A stretch of 64,000 nucleotides of DNA from Eutreptiella sp. 'Long Island Sound 2002' (lineage: Eukaryota; Euglenozoa; Euglenophyceae; Eutreptiales; Eutreptiaceae), in contig OZ038382.1 in assembly GCA_964036045.1 (NCBI GenBank), positions 148,688,961 to 148,752,960 of the forward strand, in the 5' to 3' direction. Of this stretch, positions 51,501-64,000 are shown piece by piece (positions within the stretch are counted from its first letter, which is position 1; each line of letters begins with the position of its first letter). The notes beneath the pieces were generated by a model. That model did no database searches. It saw nothing but the letters and a program-made list of their open reading frames with translations, and was not told where the DNA came from. The position numbers were made by a program, and so were the translations under genes.

Positions 51501-52856
51501 CAGCCGTGCCCGCAGGTTGTCGGGCAGCCGGGCCCAGCTGGTGCCCGCATGGAGGTCCATGCTGTACGCCAGCCCCACCGGACACTGCTCACTGGGCGCC
51601 ACCTGGCGCCACTCCCGCCAATCCCACATCCAGTCCTCCACTCCTTCCCCCTTGGCACGCCTCCCACTGGGCTCCACAACCCCGCCGCCCTCCGCCGGTG
51701 CCTGCGCCTCCGGCACACCTCGCCCCGCGTCCTGTCCCCCCGAAGCAACCACCTCTGACGGCTTCTCCTTGGCCCCTTCCGCCCTCGGGGCGACAGCCGC
51801 GAGCGCCTGCGCGATCACCTCGCCGGCGTCAGCCCCCCTGCCTGGCGCTTCCGGCGCGGCTCCATCGCCCCCCGCGGCTGTCGGCCGGTACGCCTCCAGA
51901 GCCTGCGCGAGTAGCTCGCTGATGTCTCGCGGGCCGGCCGCTGCCGCCTCCTGCGCCGCATCCCCCGCCTGTTCCCCCACCGTAGGCCTCCCCATGGGGG
52001 CTGCGCCCTGCATCCCATGCGTCGGGGGTGGACCACCACCCGGCACCACCGGCTCAGGCCCCGTCGGCACCACGGGCGGGGCCCCGCGCGGCACGGCTGG
52101 ATCCGGCACCGGGAACATCCGCAGTGGAGACCCCGCCGCGGTATGCCCCGGCTGGGGCACCGCCAGGGGTGGCTCAGCCGCAGGCGCCCCCATTCTCCCC
52201 GCCTCGCCCGGGGGCACGCCACGTGCCTCCCCTTGCGACACCCCCAGCTGCTGGGCGCCCCGCCCCGGCGCAGACACCGGTACCGGTACCGGCACCGGTA
52301 CCGTGTGCTGAGGCGGCCGAGGGTGCTGCTGGGGCAGGGGATGCGGGTACACCACATGCTGGTGCGGACGGTGATGGTGATGGTGATGGTGAAGGTGGAC
52401 GGGGTGCTGTGGCACAGCCGCCGGGTGTACGTGTTGGTGTGGGAAGTGATGCTGCATCATGGGGAACCCGACGGGGTGATGAAGTAGGTGATGGAGATGG
52501 AGTTGGTGGTGGTGGTGAGCCCCAAAAGGCGGGAAGGGCAGGGGCACGAGGCCCGGGGGCGGCGGCATCAGAAACGCACCCGGCACCGCATACCCCGGCT
52601 GCCCCGCCGGTCCCACTGGGGGCCGCCCGCGCTGCGCGTCCTCGAGCTGCCCGAGATCTTGTAGACATCGGAGTAGTCGGTTGAGCAGGTGCACCCCGAA
52701 CGGCACCGTGCCCGCTGCCAACCGCGCCTGAACGTCAGGCGCGTTGTACGGGGGGGGATCGCGGGCCAACATCTGCCGCAAGCAGACGTCGACAAGTGGT
52801 CCCATCCGTTGTCCCTGGCCGGACGGTCCGCGTCCACGCGCGCCTGGCTGCCGCAT
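48555..52856 (-). CDS. LINE ORF1, N-terminal two thirds, CCCH zinc finger
   Basis: 1,433 codons from ATG 52856. The N-terminal 170 residues contain a His/Pro-rich block with eight consecutive His encoded by a GGTGAT-type repeat (about 52,366-52,400). A long Pro/Ala-rich and acidic region follows. A CCCH finger, C-x7-C-x5-C-x3-H (CRHWAKRWCMRADACQFAH), lies at about 50,172-50,230, and another Cys/His cluster (CEQRQCRYH) near 51,190. The rest is Trp-rich with no recognised domain. It ends in TAG (48555-48557), but the frame continues. Expected role: RNA-binding particle protein. It is unusually long for an ORF1. Confidence 0.65.
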   Translation of the reverse strand: MRQPGARGRGPSGQGQRMGPLVDVCLRQMLARDPPPYNAPDVQARLAAGTVPFGVHLLNRLLRCLQDLGQLEDAQRGRPPVGPAGQPGYAVPGAFLMPPPPGLVPLPFPPFGAHHHHQLHLHHLLHHPVGFPMMQHHFPHQHVHPAAVPQHPVHLHHHHHHHRPHQHVVYPHPLPQQHPRPPQHTVPVPVPVPVSAPGRGAQQLGVSQGEARGVPPGEAGRMGAPAAEPPLAVPQPGHTAAGSPLRMFPVPDPAVPRGAPPVVPTGPEPVVPGGGPPPTHGMQGAAPMGRPTVGEQAGDAAQEAAAAGPRDISELLAQALEAYRPTAAGGDGAAPEAPGRGADAGEVIAQALAAVAPRAEGAKEKPSEVVASGGQDAGRGVPEAQAPAEGGGVVEPSGRRAKGEGVEDWMWDWREWRQVAPSEQCPVGLAYSMDLHAGTSWARLPDNLRARLDAAVAARGGGADERPLAPLPPRPDTPPAMVAAGEGAEEKQEAEEVEDEEAYGPGEWALALMYEDDAGPDVYAGMDVDPAHAPLRPMPTAAPPPPLGSCEQRQCRYHAAEGAHRHRLMGTGRWEAGMLASALERYELQRPGQVAREKALLAASPDDGQLRCVQLGDAAVLGHHPGDVRAAEPQEGLPLSVRLSVGRLLDEAGLEDVRRDEGLYVALWLGGADAWRREQAVRPLTPQALGSHALLVALHPEGAEVVFGTDRLLLTGNGVVLVPTSSSYRLESRGGDLKLLVVVGTRLDESAAPQGSEHAVPVGSDEEAGRDGDEVGQKQPTGEEQQQGQPEVAGEEVDVQAILAAALTRFTAAASPLPTTEALEEEEQCRRSEQAQVAMERDEEPEFMGEKEAREVGPRGLGVADKAGPKTGDVETCRHWAKRWCMRADACQFAHPQLPVPRGVPQELLLILQAMARVGALSLDRSQGHGRGHGTLLQELVVKAQVGGVPAVGYAVESGGLTEWAVALPCGMAALLTPFPVVPWGDMVTVQEANLGWVYTWHTHPAGMDPREWQAKTVMTYLSWSLPAAPGAWAQWWDRALSWARDGSAVAACPELPREPVSVQPWTVSLHLPTVAARLAATDPEVLLLGDRGGPGFRLGRGLEVRTARLPSPVDRDILEGLQFTRADGADVWTAVHRRLPDAWPQVFRPHGHERLVKAEWRVWATNSPCPPVVVLPRRTSHSSWETVAVLWGWVAVRGTGGHVFTAPRGTVIETDGGTAFQLAAEPLTTHVVVAVLQWGADRPQPWHDPIAGAVWRDLPVLRAAIWPGGAGRHLPGALPWLQDCGNASPPPAELRGALEHLYSKPRHRFLVAADHGVELSDNVVALAADLVQCLAPHAMMLPREGWEGQPQDQTPDAVLIARYVELGGSEAVYLDRSETPSMRHWTSHHLLAPATQLTVDPLGQPAVSGAEPQWPDTWDMAVLTLRMAPRGQ

Positions 52857-53590
52857 ACGTGTGCGGCCCGTGTCTGACGAGATCAGACACCGTGTCTACC
52901 AGGCGCCGGGCACGTCGCCAGAAGGCTGGCAACTCCGCGGGATTGGTGCTGACCGATAGCAACATTTAGCTAACAAAGGCTGTGTGAGCTATGGACATTG
53001 CAGTACGGGTGGACTCTGTGGCCCTTCCCACTTGCTGCTGGTCTTATTTTTCAGGACACATCGCACGACACAGTTATCATCCCTCTTGCGCGTCCCCCCC
53101 CCCCTTCCCTTTCGTGCTCCTTTGCCCCCGGTGTTGCCCCCTAGGTGTGCTCCTTGGTTCTACCCGGTTGTTGGTGGGTGTGTTGCCAGGCAGGGTTGGG
53201 GGGGGGGGCGCCCGACGCTGGCTCTGGTCCCTCCCTCCGGGAGTTTCCCCACGGGGGGGCCGATGCATGCACTCCCCGTCAGGGTGTAACTGTGTTGTAC
53301 GGGCCGTCCATTTGTACCCGTTCCGTACAAATGGACCTGCGCCGTAACCAGGTACGTCGGCCCTTCCCCACACCTGGGTCGGGTACACTGTGGGTCTCTG
53401 GGGAGTCCTTGCGGGATAGGCGCGTCTCTTGCCTACCCTGATGGACGGTGTGCCCTACCCGCAGCCCCTCACAGAACACAAACCGCAGTACGTGCCGTGG
53501 GGAGTTCTCTTGGTCAGGCCCATTGGCCGACCCCCCAGGCCGGTGCCAGCACGGGCCGCTGGCCAACGGTCCCGGGCGTAACCCACCTTA
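52857..53590. other. LINE upstream region, non-coding
   Basis: It holds short C- and G-runs (53,095-53,105; 53,198-53,207) and a perfect hairpin (listed separately). It may include the LINE 5' UTR. No gene is seen. Confidence 0.45.
53306..53336. repeat. Perfect 12-bp hairpin
   Basis: GTCCATTTGTAC (53306-53317), loop CCGTTCC, then GTACAAATGGAC (53325-53336). The stem is perfect. There is no T tract, so it is not an obvious terminator. Confidence 0.85.
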
Positions 53591-55720
53591 TTGCCTGCGC
53601 TCCGGTGGGGCCGATACGGACACCGGGGGGGCCCCCAAACCCCTGAGGTCGGGTACCGCACCAGCGTCTTTTGCGGACTCTTGTCACCCCGGCCCCCCCC
53701 CGTTTGCTGCGGTGTTGGTCCCCGTCTCCCAGCTTTCTTCCCCAGGGGTGCCCCCTTTTCCCGCGCCCCTTGCCGTGCTTCCTGGCTCCTGCAGTGTCCC
53801 GTCTGCCCCTGCTGTCTGTCCCTGCTCTGGCGCGTTGGCGTCCTTTGTTTTTTTTTTAGCATCTCCACCGCTCGCCACTCGTCTCTCCCTCCGGCGTTTC
53901 GGTCTGTCCTCTGCCCCCCCCCCCATGTCCCCTCGCTGTCTCCTCGCTGTCCTCGCCCCTTTCTTGGGTGGGTGGAGGAGAAGGGGGTGGGGGGGCAGGG
54001 CGTCCTCGCTGCCTGTCCTCTGGCGTAAGCACGTCGCGAGCACGTTGCAGGCACGAGGCGCGGCACTTGTCCCTCTGCAGTCGGGGGGAGGACTTGCCGT
54101 GTGGCTCCCGTCGTCGCCCCTCTTACCCTGCGGTCGCACCCCCGGTGGTCCCCCTGTTGGGGTGTGCGCGGCGCGTGCTCCCTTTGGGCACGGTCGTGTG
54201 GTCCGTCCCGCACCCTCTCTCCGCTGCCTCTCCACCCTGCCGCTTTGTCCTCGGGGGGGGTTCGCGTTCCGCTACCGTCATCCCCCACCCTAGGGGGGGC
54301 GGTGGTGTGTGGGGGGGGGGGGGGCACCCTTGTCGTCTTCCCTTCGTAGCACGCATGTCGCAGGCACGACGCAAGCACGACGCAAGTACGGAGTGAGGCA
54401 CTTGGCTGCAGTGGGGGGGGGTTTGTCCTTTGCGGCCCCATACCCCTGAGGTCGGGTACCTCACCCGCGTCTCTTGCGGGCCCATGTCGCCCCGGCCTCC
54501 CCCCGTACGTCGCGGTATTGGTCCCTGCCTCCTCGCTTTCTTCCCCTGGCACGTTGGTTTGCTTGGTTCTTTTTTTTTTTTTTTCCTCCGCCGCCTGCCG
54601 CCCGTCTCTCCCCCTGCTGCGGCGGTCTGTCCTCTGCCCCGCCCCATGTCCCCTCGCCGTCTCCCCGCTGTCCTCGCCCCTTTCCTGGGTGGGTGGGGGA
54701 GAAGGGGGTGGGTGGGGGGTGCGTCCTCGCTGTCCGTCCTCTGGCGTAAACACGTTGCAAGCACGGCGCAGGCACGAGGCGCGGCACTTGTCCCTCTGCA
54801 GGGGGGGGGAGGGCTTGCTGTGTGGCTCCCGTCGTCGCCCTTCCTACCCTGCGTTCGCACCCCCGGTGCCCCCCCCGCTGGGGCTTGCACGGCGCGTCCT
54901 TCCTACGGGCACGGTCGTGTGGTCCGTCCCGCAACCTCTCTCCGCTGCCTCCCCACCTTGCCGCTTTGTCCTCGGGTGGGGGGGGGGGCGCGGTCCGCCC
55001 CTTCCCACCTTCATCTGCCACCCTTGGGCGGGCGGAGGTGTGTGGGGGGGGGGGGCTTGTTGTCTTCCCTTTGTTGCACGCATGTCGCAGGCACGACGCA
55101 AGCACGTCGCAGGCACGAGGCGCGGCACTTGTCCCTCTGCAGGGGGGGGGGGGGGGGGGCATGCCTTGTGGCTCCCGTCGTCGCCCTTCCTACCCTGCGT
55201 TCGCACCCCCGGTGGTCCCCCGGCTGGGGCTTGCATGGCGCGTGCTCTCTACGGGCACGGTCGTGTGGTTCGTCCCGCACCCTCTCGCCGCTGCCTCTCC
55301 ACCCTGCCGCTTTGTCCTCGGGGGGGGGGGCCCTTTTCGCCCCCCCCCTACCTGCATCCCCCACCCTTGGGGGGGCGGAGGTGTGCGGGGGGGGGGCGCC
55401 CTTGTCGTCTTCCCTTCGTAGCTTGCACGTCGCAGGCACGACGCAAGCATGGCGCAGGCACGAGGCGCGGCACTTGTACCTCTGCACGGGGGGGGGGGGG
55501 GGCTTGCCGTGTGTCACCCGTCGTCGCCCCTCCTACCCTGCGTGCGCACCTCCGGGGGGGCGGTGGTTTGTGAGGGGGGGGGGGCGCCCTTGTCGTTGTC
55601 CCTTTGTTGCACGCATGTCGCAGGCACGACGCAAGCACGACGCACGCACTGGGTGAGGCACTTGGCTGCAGCGGGGGGGGGGGGTTTCTCCTTTCGGCCT
55701 TCCCGCCTTCCCCATGGTAT
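53590..55720 (+). repeat. Tandem array, about 343-bp monomers, with long G runs
   Basis: CACTTGT[C/A]CCTCTGCA recurs at 54,064, 54,785, 55,126 and 55,471, so the spacing is about 721, 341 and 345 bp. A second block (CCCCTGAGGTCGGGTAC) recurs at 53,640 and 54,443. Each monomer contains GCACGACGCA words, a run of 8-18 G, and CGTCGTCGCCC. The long ORFs on both strands are by-products of GC richness and are not called as genes. Confidence 0.85.
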
Positions 55721-58350
<2,630 letters not shown>

Positions 58351-58947
58351 TGGCAAATACGCAATTTCCCCCCCCCCCCTGGGCCAGCAGGTGCACTATG
58401 GGGCAAGGTTAGGTACCCCCCCCCTATTTTGGGGATGGGAAACACAAAAAAACATGTTTTAGAAGTGAATTGGATGGTTATTAGTGGGTATTTGCACCTA
58501 TAAAGGTCTAAAATGGCTAAAATTAGGGTATGACATCACTGCTGGTAGGATCCTAACCAGAGTACTAACCATAGGTATAATTGTGGTCCAAACCACTAAT
58601 ACTAGCACCAAATACCACCAATAATAGTATCATAGGACATGAAAATGGACAGGGGAATGTTAAAAATGCTGAATTACTATGTCATTGGGTGTATATGGGG
58701 GTGGTGTGGGTTATTTTTAGGATTTAGTGGTTATTTTTAGTACTCTGGTCAGGATGCAACCAGCAGTGATGTCATACCCTATTTTTAGCCCAAAAACCCT
58801 GTCTACAGCCCTCCCACTGTCCCATCCACGCCCGAAACCCTTTTCTTTGTGTTTCCCAACCTCAAAATAGGGGGAAGGGGTCCCTAGTCCTGCCCCACGT
58901 CGCAAACTAAGGGTCCAGGGTGGGGGGGGGGAAAATTGCGTATTTGC

Positions 58948-58949
<2 letters not shown>
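58351..58949. mobile_element. 599-bp foldback MITE with long TIRs in (TA)n
   Basis: The left end TGGCAAATACGCAATTT followed by a C run is repeated inverted at the right end. The inverted arms continue imperfectly: TGGGGCAAGG against TGGGGCAGGA, CCTATTTTG[G/A]GG, GGGAAACACAAA. Farther in, GGGTATGACATCACTGCTGG and CCAGAGTACTAA are also mirrored (about 58,525-58,565 and 58,735-58,785). Each arm thus spans about 210 bp. There is no coding capacity. TA repeats on both sides fit a TA target. Confidence 0.85.
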
Positions 58950-60568
<1,619 letters not shown>

Positions 60569-60612
<44 letters not shown>

Positions 60613-60653
60613 GTACATACATGTATTTGTATATATATGTATATATTTCACTT
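60569..60653. repeat. (TA)n and GTACATACATGTATTTGTAT tract
   Basis: The TA run ends at 60609; the following words match 35,347-35,388. Confidence 0.9.
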
Positions 60654-60735
60654 GGAGGGAGTAGAAATTGAGTAGAAGGGAGTGAATATTCACTTGGAGG
60701 GAGTTGAAATTGAGGGGGAGGGAGTGGATTTGCGC
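60654..60735 (+). repeat. 21-bp minisatellite, four units
   Basis: Units at 60654, 60675, 60696 and 60717 of the same GGAGGGAGT... family as 35389-35568. Confidence 0.9.
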
Positions 60736-63286
60736 ACAGCGCTAAACGCGCTCAAAACAGCGAAGCAAAGGGCAACGCTCGCCAATCACACATCTGTCAG
60801 TAATTAATAATAATCAGTCAGGCGATTTCACCGAAGAAACTGTAAGAGCAGCTGAACGCTGCTATCAGATGTCCACCACATGAGTGACCAGAAGGTGAAA
60901 TTCGAACCGCTTGCGGTAATTAGAACAACAACATAAAATTCATACCTTTCTGTCAGTTGCGGTGGTTTTTTCAGTTACGCGTGTCGCCTGTTCGTGCGCA
61001 GTCTTTCGCAGTCTGCTAGGGCCGCAGTCTGCATACCGTCACCGGTCGTAACTCAGCTGTTCCCTATGCGACAGACATCTTCGCGGTACCGCAAAAATTG
61101 ACAAATTTTCTCAACGATTTTAACATCGGAGCCAGATCCAATCTAATTATCGAGTCATGAATTATTGGTTTAATGATCGTTTGCTGTTGCGTCGCTTGAT
61201 TTCGCTCATCTATGCATGTTGATTTGTCGAGTTGATTGCAAGCTGTGCGACGAAGCCTTTGGTACCTAGGCGACAGGTTGTTGGGACCCACTACTCATGC
61301 ATGTAGACTTTGGATTGCATCTTTTAACAAATTGGGCAATCCATGTGCTTCGTGTTGTTGAGGGCTATGGTGTAGCTATTGGTGGGAGCTTGGAGGAAGT
61401 ATTTTATGCTGCCTTTGATAGAAAAGGCCTAGATCGTGTTGGCATTTCAAGAGATACGGTCCAGGAACTCCGAGGTTTGGGACGGCATGTTGAAAAGTTG
61501 CGCGACCCTCTTGCTCCCATTGCCTCTCATCTGGATTTTCCCATTGAGGGGCGTACCTGTAATGGGACTGCAGGGACCCCTTCAGAATCACATATATTTG
61601 AACTCTCGGTGGGGGAGTGCACCCCCAGAAATCTGACATCAATGAAATTGTTAGATAACAAATGATTAAACAATCAATCAGTAGTAGATATCATGTCAAA
61701 TAGTATTTGTATTATTCTGGCACAATGATCGCTTGCTCAGAGAGTTGCCATTGTGCAACCGAAGTAACTGATTTTATAGCGCAACATTTTCTGATATAAC
61801 TATTTTTTATTATTGTTTTTATTGTAGATCTGAGTGCCTGAATTCATTTTTCCGCATGCTGTATTTATTTTTCAAACAGGCATGCTTTTAGATCACTTGG
61901 CAGTGATCAATGTTTGGATTTGATTGATTTGCTGCATGCCTTGGGGATCAATGGGAATCAGAGATAGACACCGATAAGTTTTCAAAAAACTTATTACAAT
62001 CTAAAAGCTGTACGACATTTCCATCTCCAAGGTCAAGTGCATCGCCGAAGCTGCCAAAGGATTCAACGACCTCCTCACCATCATCAGCATCTGTGCCGCC
62101 GTCGCGCCGTGAGGACATGGTGTGGTATCACTGTCACAGAGTGAGGTGTGCTGCTTGCCAACAGAGGATCCTGTGCTGTTTTGGCTGTTGTTTACTGTGG
62201 TATTGTATGTATATCAGTATTATTTACCATGCTGTCGTACCAGTATATACCCTTTTACAGGCAGATACAAATACCAGTCAGGACAGAGACACAACAGCTG
62301 GCAACTGAAATGCCACTGCACATGTTACCATACAGTATGGTGCTTTGTGTACATTCTGTTGTAGGTGACTGCTGACACTGACTATTGTTGCGAGGGCGTT
62401 GTGTTGTCTGCAGTCTGTCGAATTTTCCTTCTTCTATGCTGCACATGCATGTTGTACTTGCGTGGCTGCTTTTGTCCACCATGTACAGGCACGTTCAAAC
62501 TGTTCAAGGTCCGATGGTGGACGGAGGTGGCATATCTCAGTGGACTTAAGTAAAGATGGCACAAGAAGACGACGGGGCTGTGTACATTACATTTAAGTTT
62601 TGCCGAACTGATTTTTTTTCGGAAGTGCAGAACTCCCCTTCAGTCTTTGCCTGCTTTGCTTTGTGTTGTCCCGCCCACCCACCCATTGTTTTTGTTTTAT
62701 TTCGCGAAATGGGGTATTTTAAGGATTCTACAGCCTGCAGCCCATTAAACATTTTTCAGCTGGGCAAGCCAAGAAAGATGTCTTTGATTAGTGCCCTATA
62801 GATTTTGATGAAATCCTGCAGGTTTTTGATGGTGAAATTCCAAAACCAAAGGAGCAAGTAGAGCAAGAACAGGATGTGGATCGAATCAATGAATAGTTTG
62901 AAATCCAGTGTAACACAGAAGGGCTGCAGATAGACAAAGCAGGTATAAACACAAAGATTCAATCACAAATGGATAATACAAAAGAGTTTATATGAAAACT
63001 GGACTGACTCTACCCTCCAAGATAGCATCAAGCACTTCATGTGCACTCTTTTGGGTGTAATGGTGCGGGTTAGGAATGTGGGGCATAGGTGTCAGTCCAG
63101 ACACAGAATATGACTTGGCCAAGCAACTGAATTCAGAAACAGTTAAAAAGTAGAACCACAATAAGTGGTAGAAACAATTGAGTATAGGGGTCTTGGGGTG
63201 GGAGACCACTAGGCTTAACCTCCAAGGCCTAAAGCATGAAATGCCTATTTTATTTGAGTATATCCTCCATGAAGGAAGATACCTCC
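60736..63286. other. AT-richer non-coding region
   Basis: No protein family is recognised. A 122-codon frame at 61297-61665 and a short acidic frame ending at 62895 were considered and not accepted. This could be intron or intergenic host sequence. Confidence 0.45.
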
Positions 63287-63340
63287 GCTCAGTTGAGTGG
63301 TAGGGGTGAACTTCATGGGGGGCTAGGGTTACAACCCTGG
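63287..63340 (+). repeat. tRNA-derived SINE head
   Basis: GCTCAGTTGAGTGGTAGGGG is an A-box-like tRNA D-arm. About 20 nt on, AGGGTTACAACCCT forms a T-arm-like stem with B box GGTTACAACCC. The spacing is too short for a complete tRNA. Confidence 0.5.
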
Positions 63341-64000
63341 TTACCTTGAGAAAGTGTACTTTTGGCTTCAAAGGAGAGATAAAAATACTTAAGTTAGTCT
63401 TAGCATCAACAAAAGGGTTTTAAGGGAGGCTTGGCCTGGATCAAGCCCTCCAAGAAAGACATGGCAGTGACTTTTTCTTACTCCCCCCTGGAGTACTAGT
63501 TAGCTAAGCTGATAGGACCAAGGAAAAAGGCTCAAATATTCCCAAAATTACCTCAGAAAATGCATTAAACTTACCAAAAACATCCTCATCAGTTCATAGA
63601 AGCCTATCACACTGTAGGTACCCTCGAAAAACAGTGTAATGTACCGTGAATGATGTCCCTTCGATGGGGCATTCTTCAAAAGTTGCCAGCGTGCGACGAA
63701 ACCTTTTGGTAAAAATTTGGGGGTAGTGGGTTTTGAACCCAGGACTCCCTCCCTAGAGCACATATGCTTGCCCACTAGGGTACAGTCGAACGCTCTAATG
63801 CGGACGGCCACCGCTGCATAAGCAGCGTTTTAGTAAACGTCCTGACCAAGGACCAGGGCGGAGCAATACTCCCAATGGAGGACACAAATCCCCAGGAGCT
63901 GAAAAAAATGGAAAATGTAACCAACAGGGAGTGATTCCTGCGGTTTAGCGAAAGGTGTAGCGATTTAAGAAGTCAAATCGCTAAAAATTGACGAAAGCAC
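63341..64000. other. Non-coding end of window
   Basis: AT-rich sequence with one further tRNA-like head (listed separately); otherwise nothing recognised. Confidence 0.45.
63725..63785 (-). repeat. tRNA-derived SINE head, minus strand
   Basis: On the minus strand CCCTAGTGGGCAAGC resembles an A box and TGGGTTCAAAACCCA a T-arm with B box GGTTCAAAACC, which fits the GGTTCRANNCC consensus exactly. GAGTCCTGGGTTC is close to the copy near 20.0 kb. Confidence 0.5.

Larger units (their letters stand above)
39993..52856 (-). mobile_element. Large APE-type LINE (non-LTR retrotransposon)
   Basis: On the minus strand: a giant ORF1 region (52856-46494), APE endonuclease (46463 to about 45,690), reverse transcriptase (about 45,050-43,330), RNase H and CCHC region (42766-40466) and a small Cys-rich frame (40475-39993). 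Nearly 13 kb without detected introns. Stops TAG (48555, 44518, 43984, 43327, 43102) and shifts near 46,315 and 42,770 make it inactive. Ends and target duplication not found. Confidence 0.85.

Noticed and set aside
53448-55656. Frames of 190-430 codons in the G-rich array, both strands
   Set aside because: GC-rich sequence lacks stops in many frames; products are low-complexity and mirror each other on both strands.
61297-61665. 122-codon frame starting MHVDFGLHLLTNW
   Set aside because: No recognisable family and an isolated position in AT-rich sequence; could be an exon, but nothing supports it.
62790-62895. Short acidic frame ending in TAG at 62893 (IPKPKEQVEQEQDVDRINE)
   Set aside because: It reads like a terminal exon with a possible AG acceptor at 62,820, but it is only about 34 codons and no upstream exon was found.

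Overview
The window is nuclear eukaryotic DNA with almost no recognisable host gene: it is a stack of transposable elements, tandem repeats and (TA)n/(TG)n microsatellites. Chromodomain-type Ty3/gypsy elements, a Mutator-like gene with a FAR1-type DNA-binding region, a Ulp1-type protease, a very large APE-type LINE, and stop codons that look like decay of methylated CG and CHG sites all suggest a large, repeat-rich genome of a photosynthetic eukaryote. A streptophyte alga of the Chara kind is my best guess. A dinoflagellate is not excluded, because two of the gypsy families resemble, from memory and unchecked, elements I associate with that group.

Left part (1-21.7 kb). An unassigned segment rich in perfect inverted repeats (405-831, 1590-1647) precedes a gag-less Ty3/gypsy pol (TE1, 3137-6847, +) that is open apart from two in-frame stops. 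Downstream are six perfect MEF2/CArG-type sites (7363-7596) and a possible 2.35-kb LTR (8241-10587). A second Ty3/gypsy element (TE2, about 10.7-17.4 kb, +) has gag, then protease plus an adenine-methyltransferase-like region, then RT/RNase H, integrase and chromodomain, broken by several stops and frameshifts.

Middle part (20.4-35.1 kb, minus strand). A Mutator-like gene (degenerate J-like domain, Ulp1-like cysteine protease, FAR1-like DNA-binding domain, MULE transposase core) is split by a 10.3-kb chromodomain Ty3/gypsy element (TE3). TE3 has 287-bp LTRs (6 differences), a CTTC target duplication, gag, protease, RT-RNase H and integrase-chromodomain. It also has an extra ORF of about 1,000 codons 3' of pol whose function I do not recognise. 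TE3 is strongly enriched in the tetranucleotide TCGA.

Right part (35.1-64 kb). (TA)n tracts carry two inverted copies of a 1.2-kb TIR element (36393-37590 and 59367-60568), a 599-bp foldback MITE (58351-58949), and a 21-bp minisatellite seen twice. Between them lies a 13-kb LINE on the minus strand (52.9 to 40.0 kb): a 2,120-codon ORF1 region with zinc fingers, APE endonuclease, RT, RNase H and CCHC. A G-run-rich tandem array with monomers of about 343 bp (53.6-55.7 kb) and other GC-rich duplications follow. The last 3.3 kb is AT-richer, with tRNA-like SINE heads and no convincing gene.

The genes do not form a host pathway; each group serves the mobility of its own element. Most are now inactive copies.
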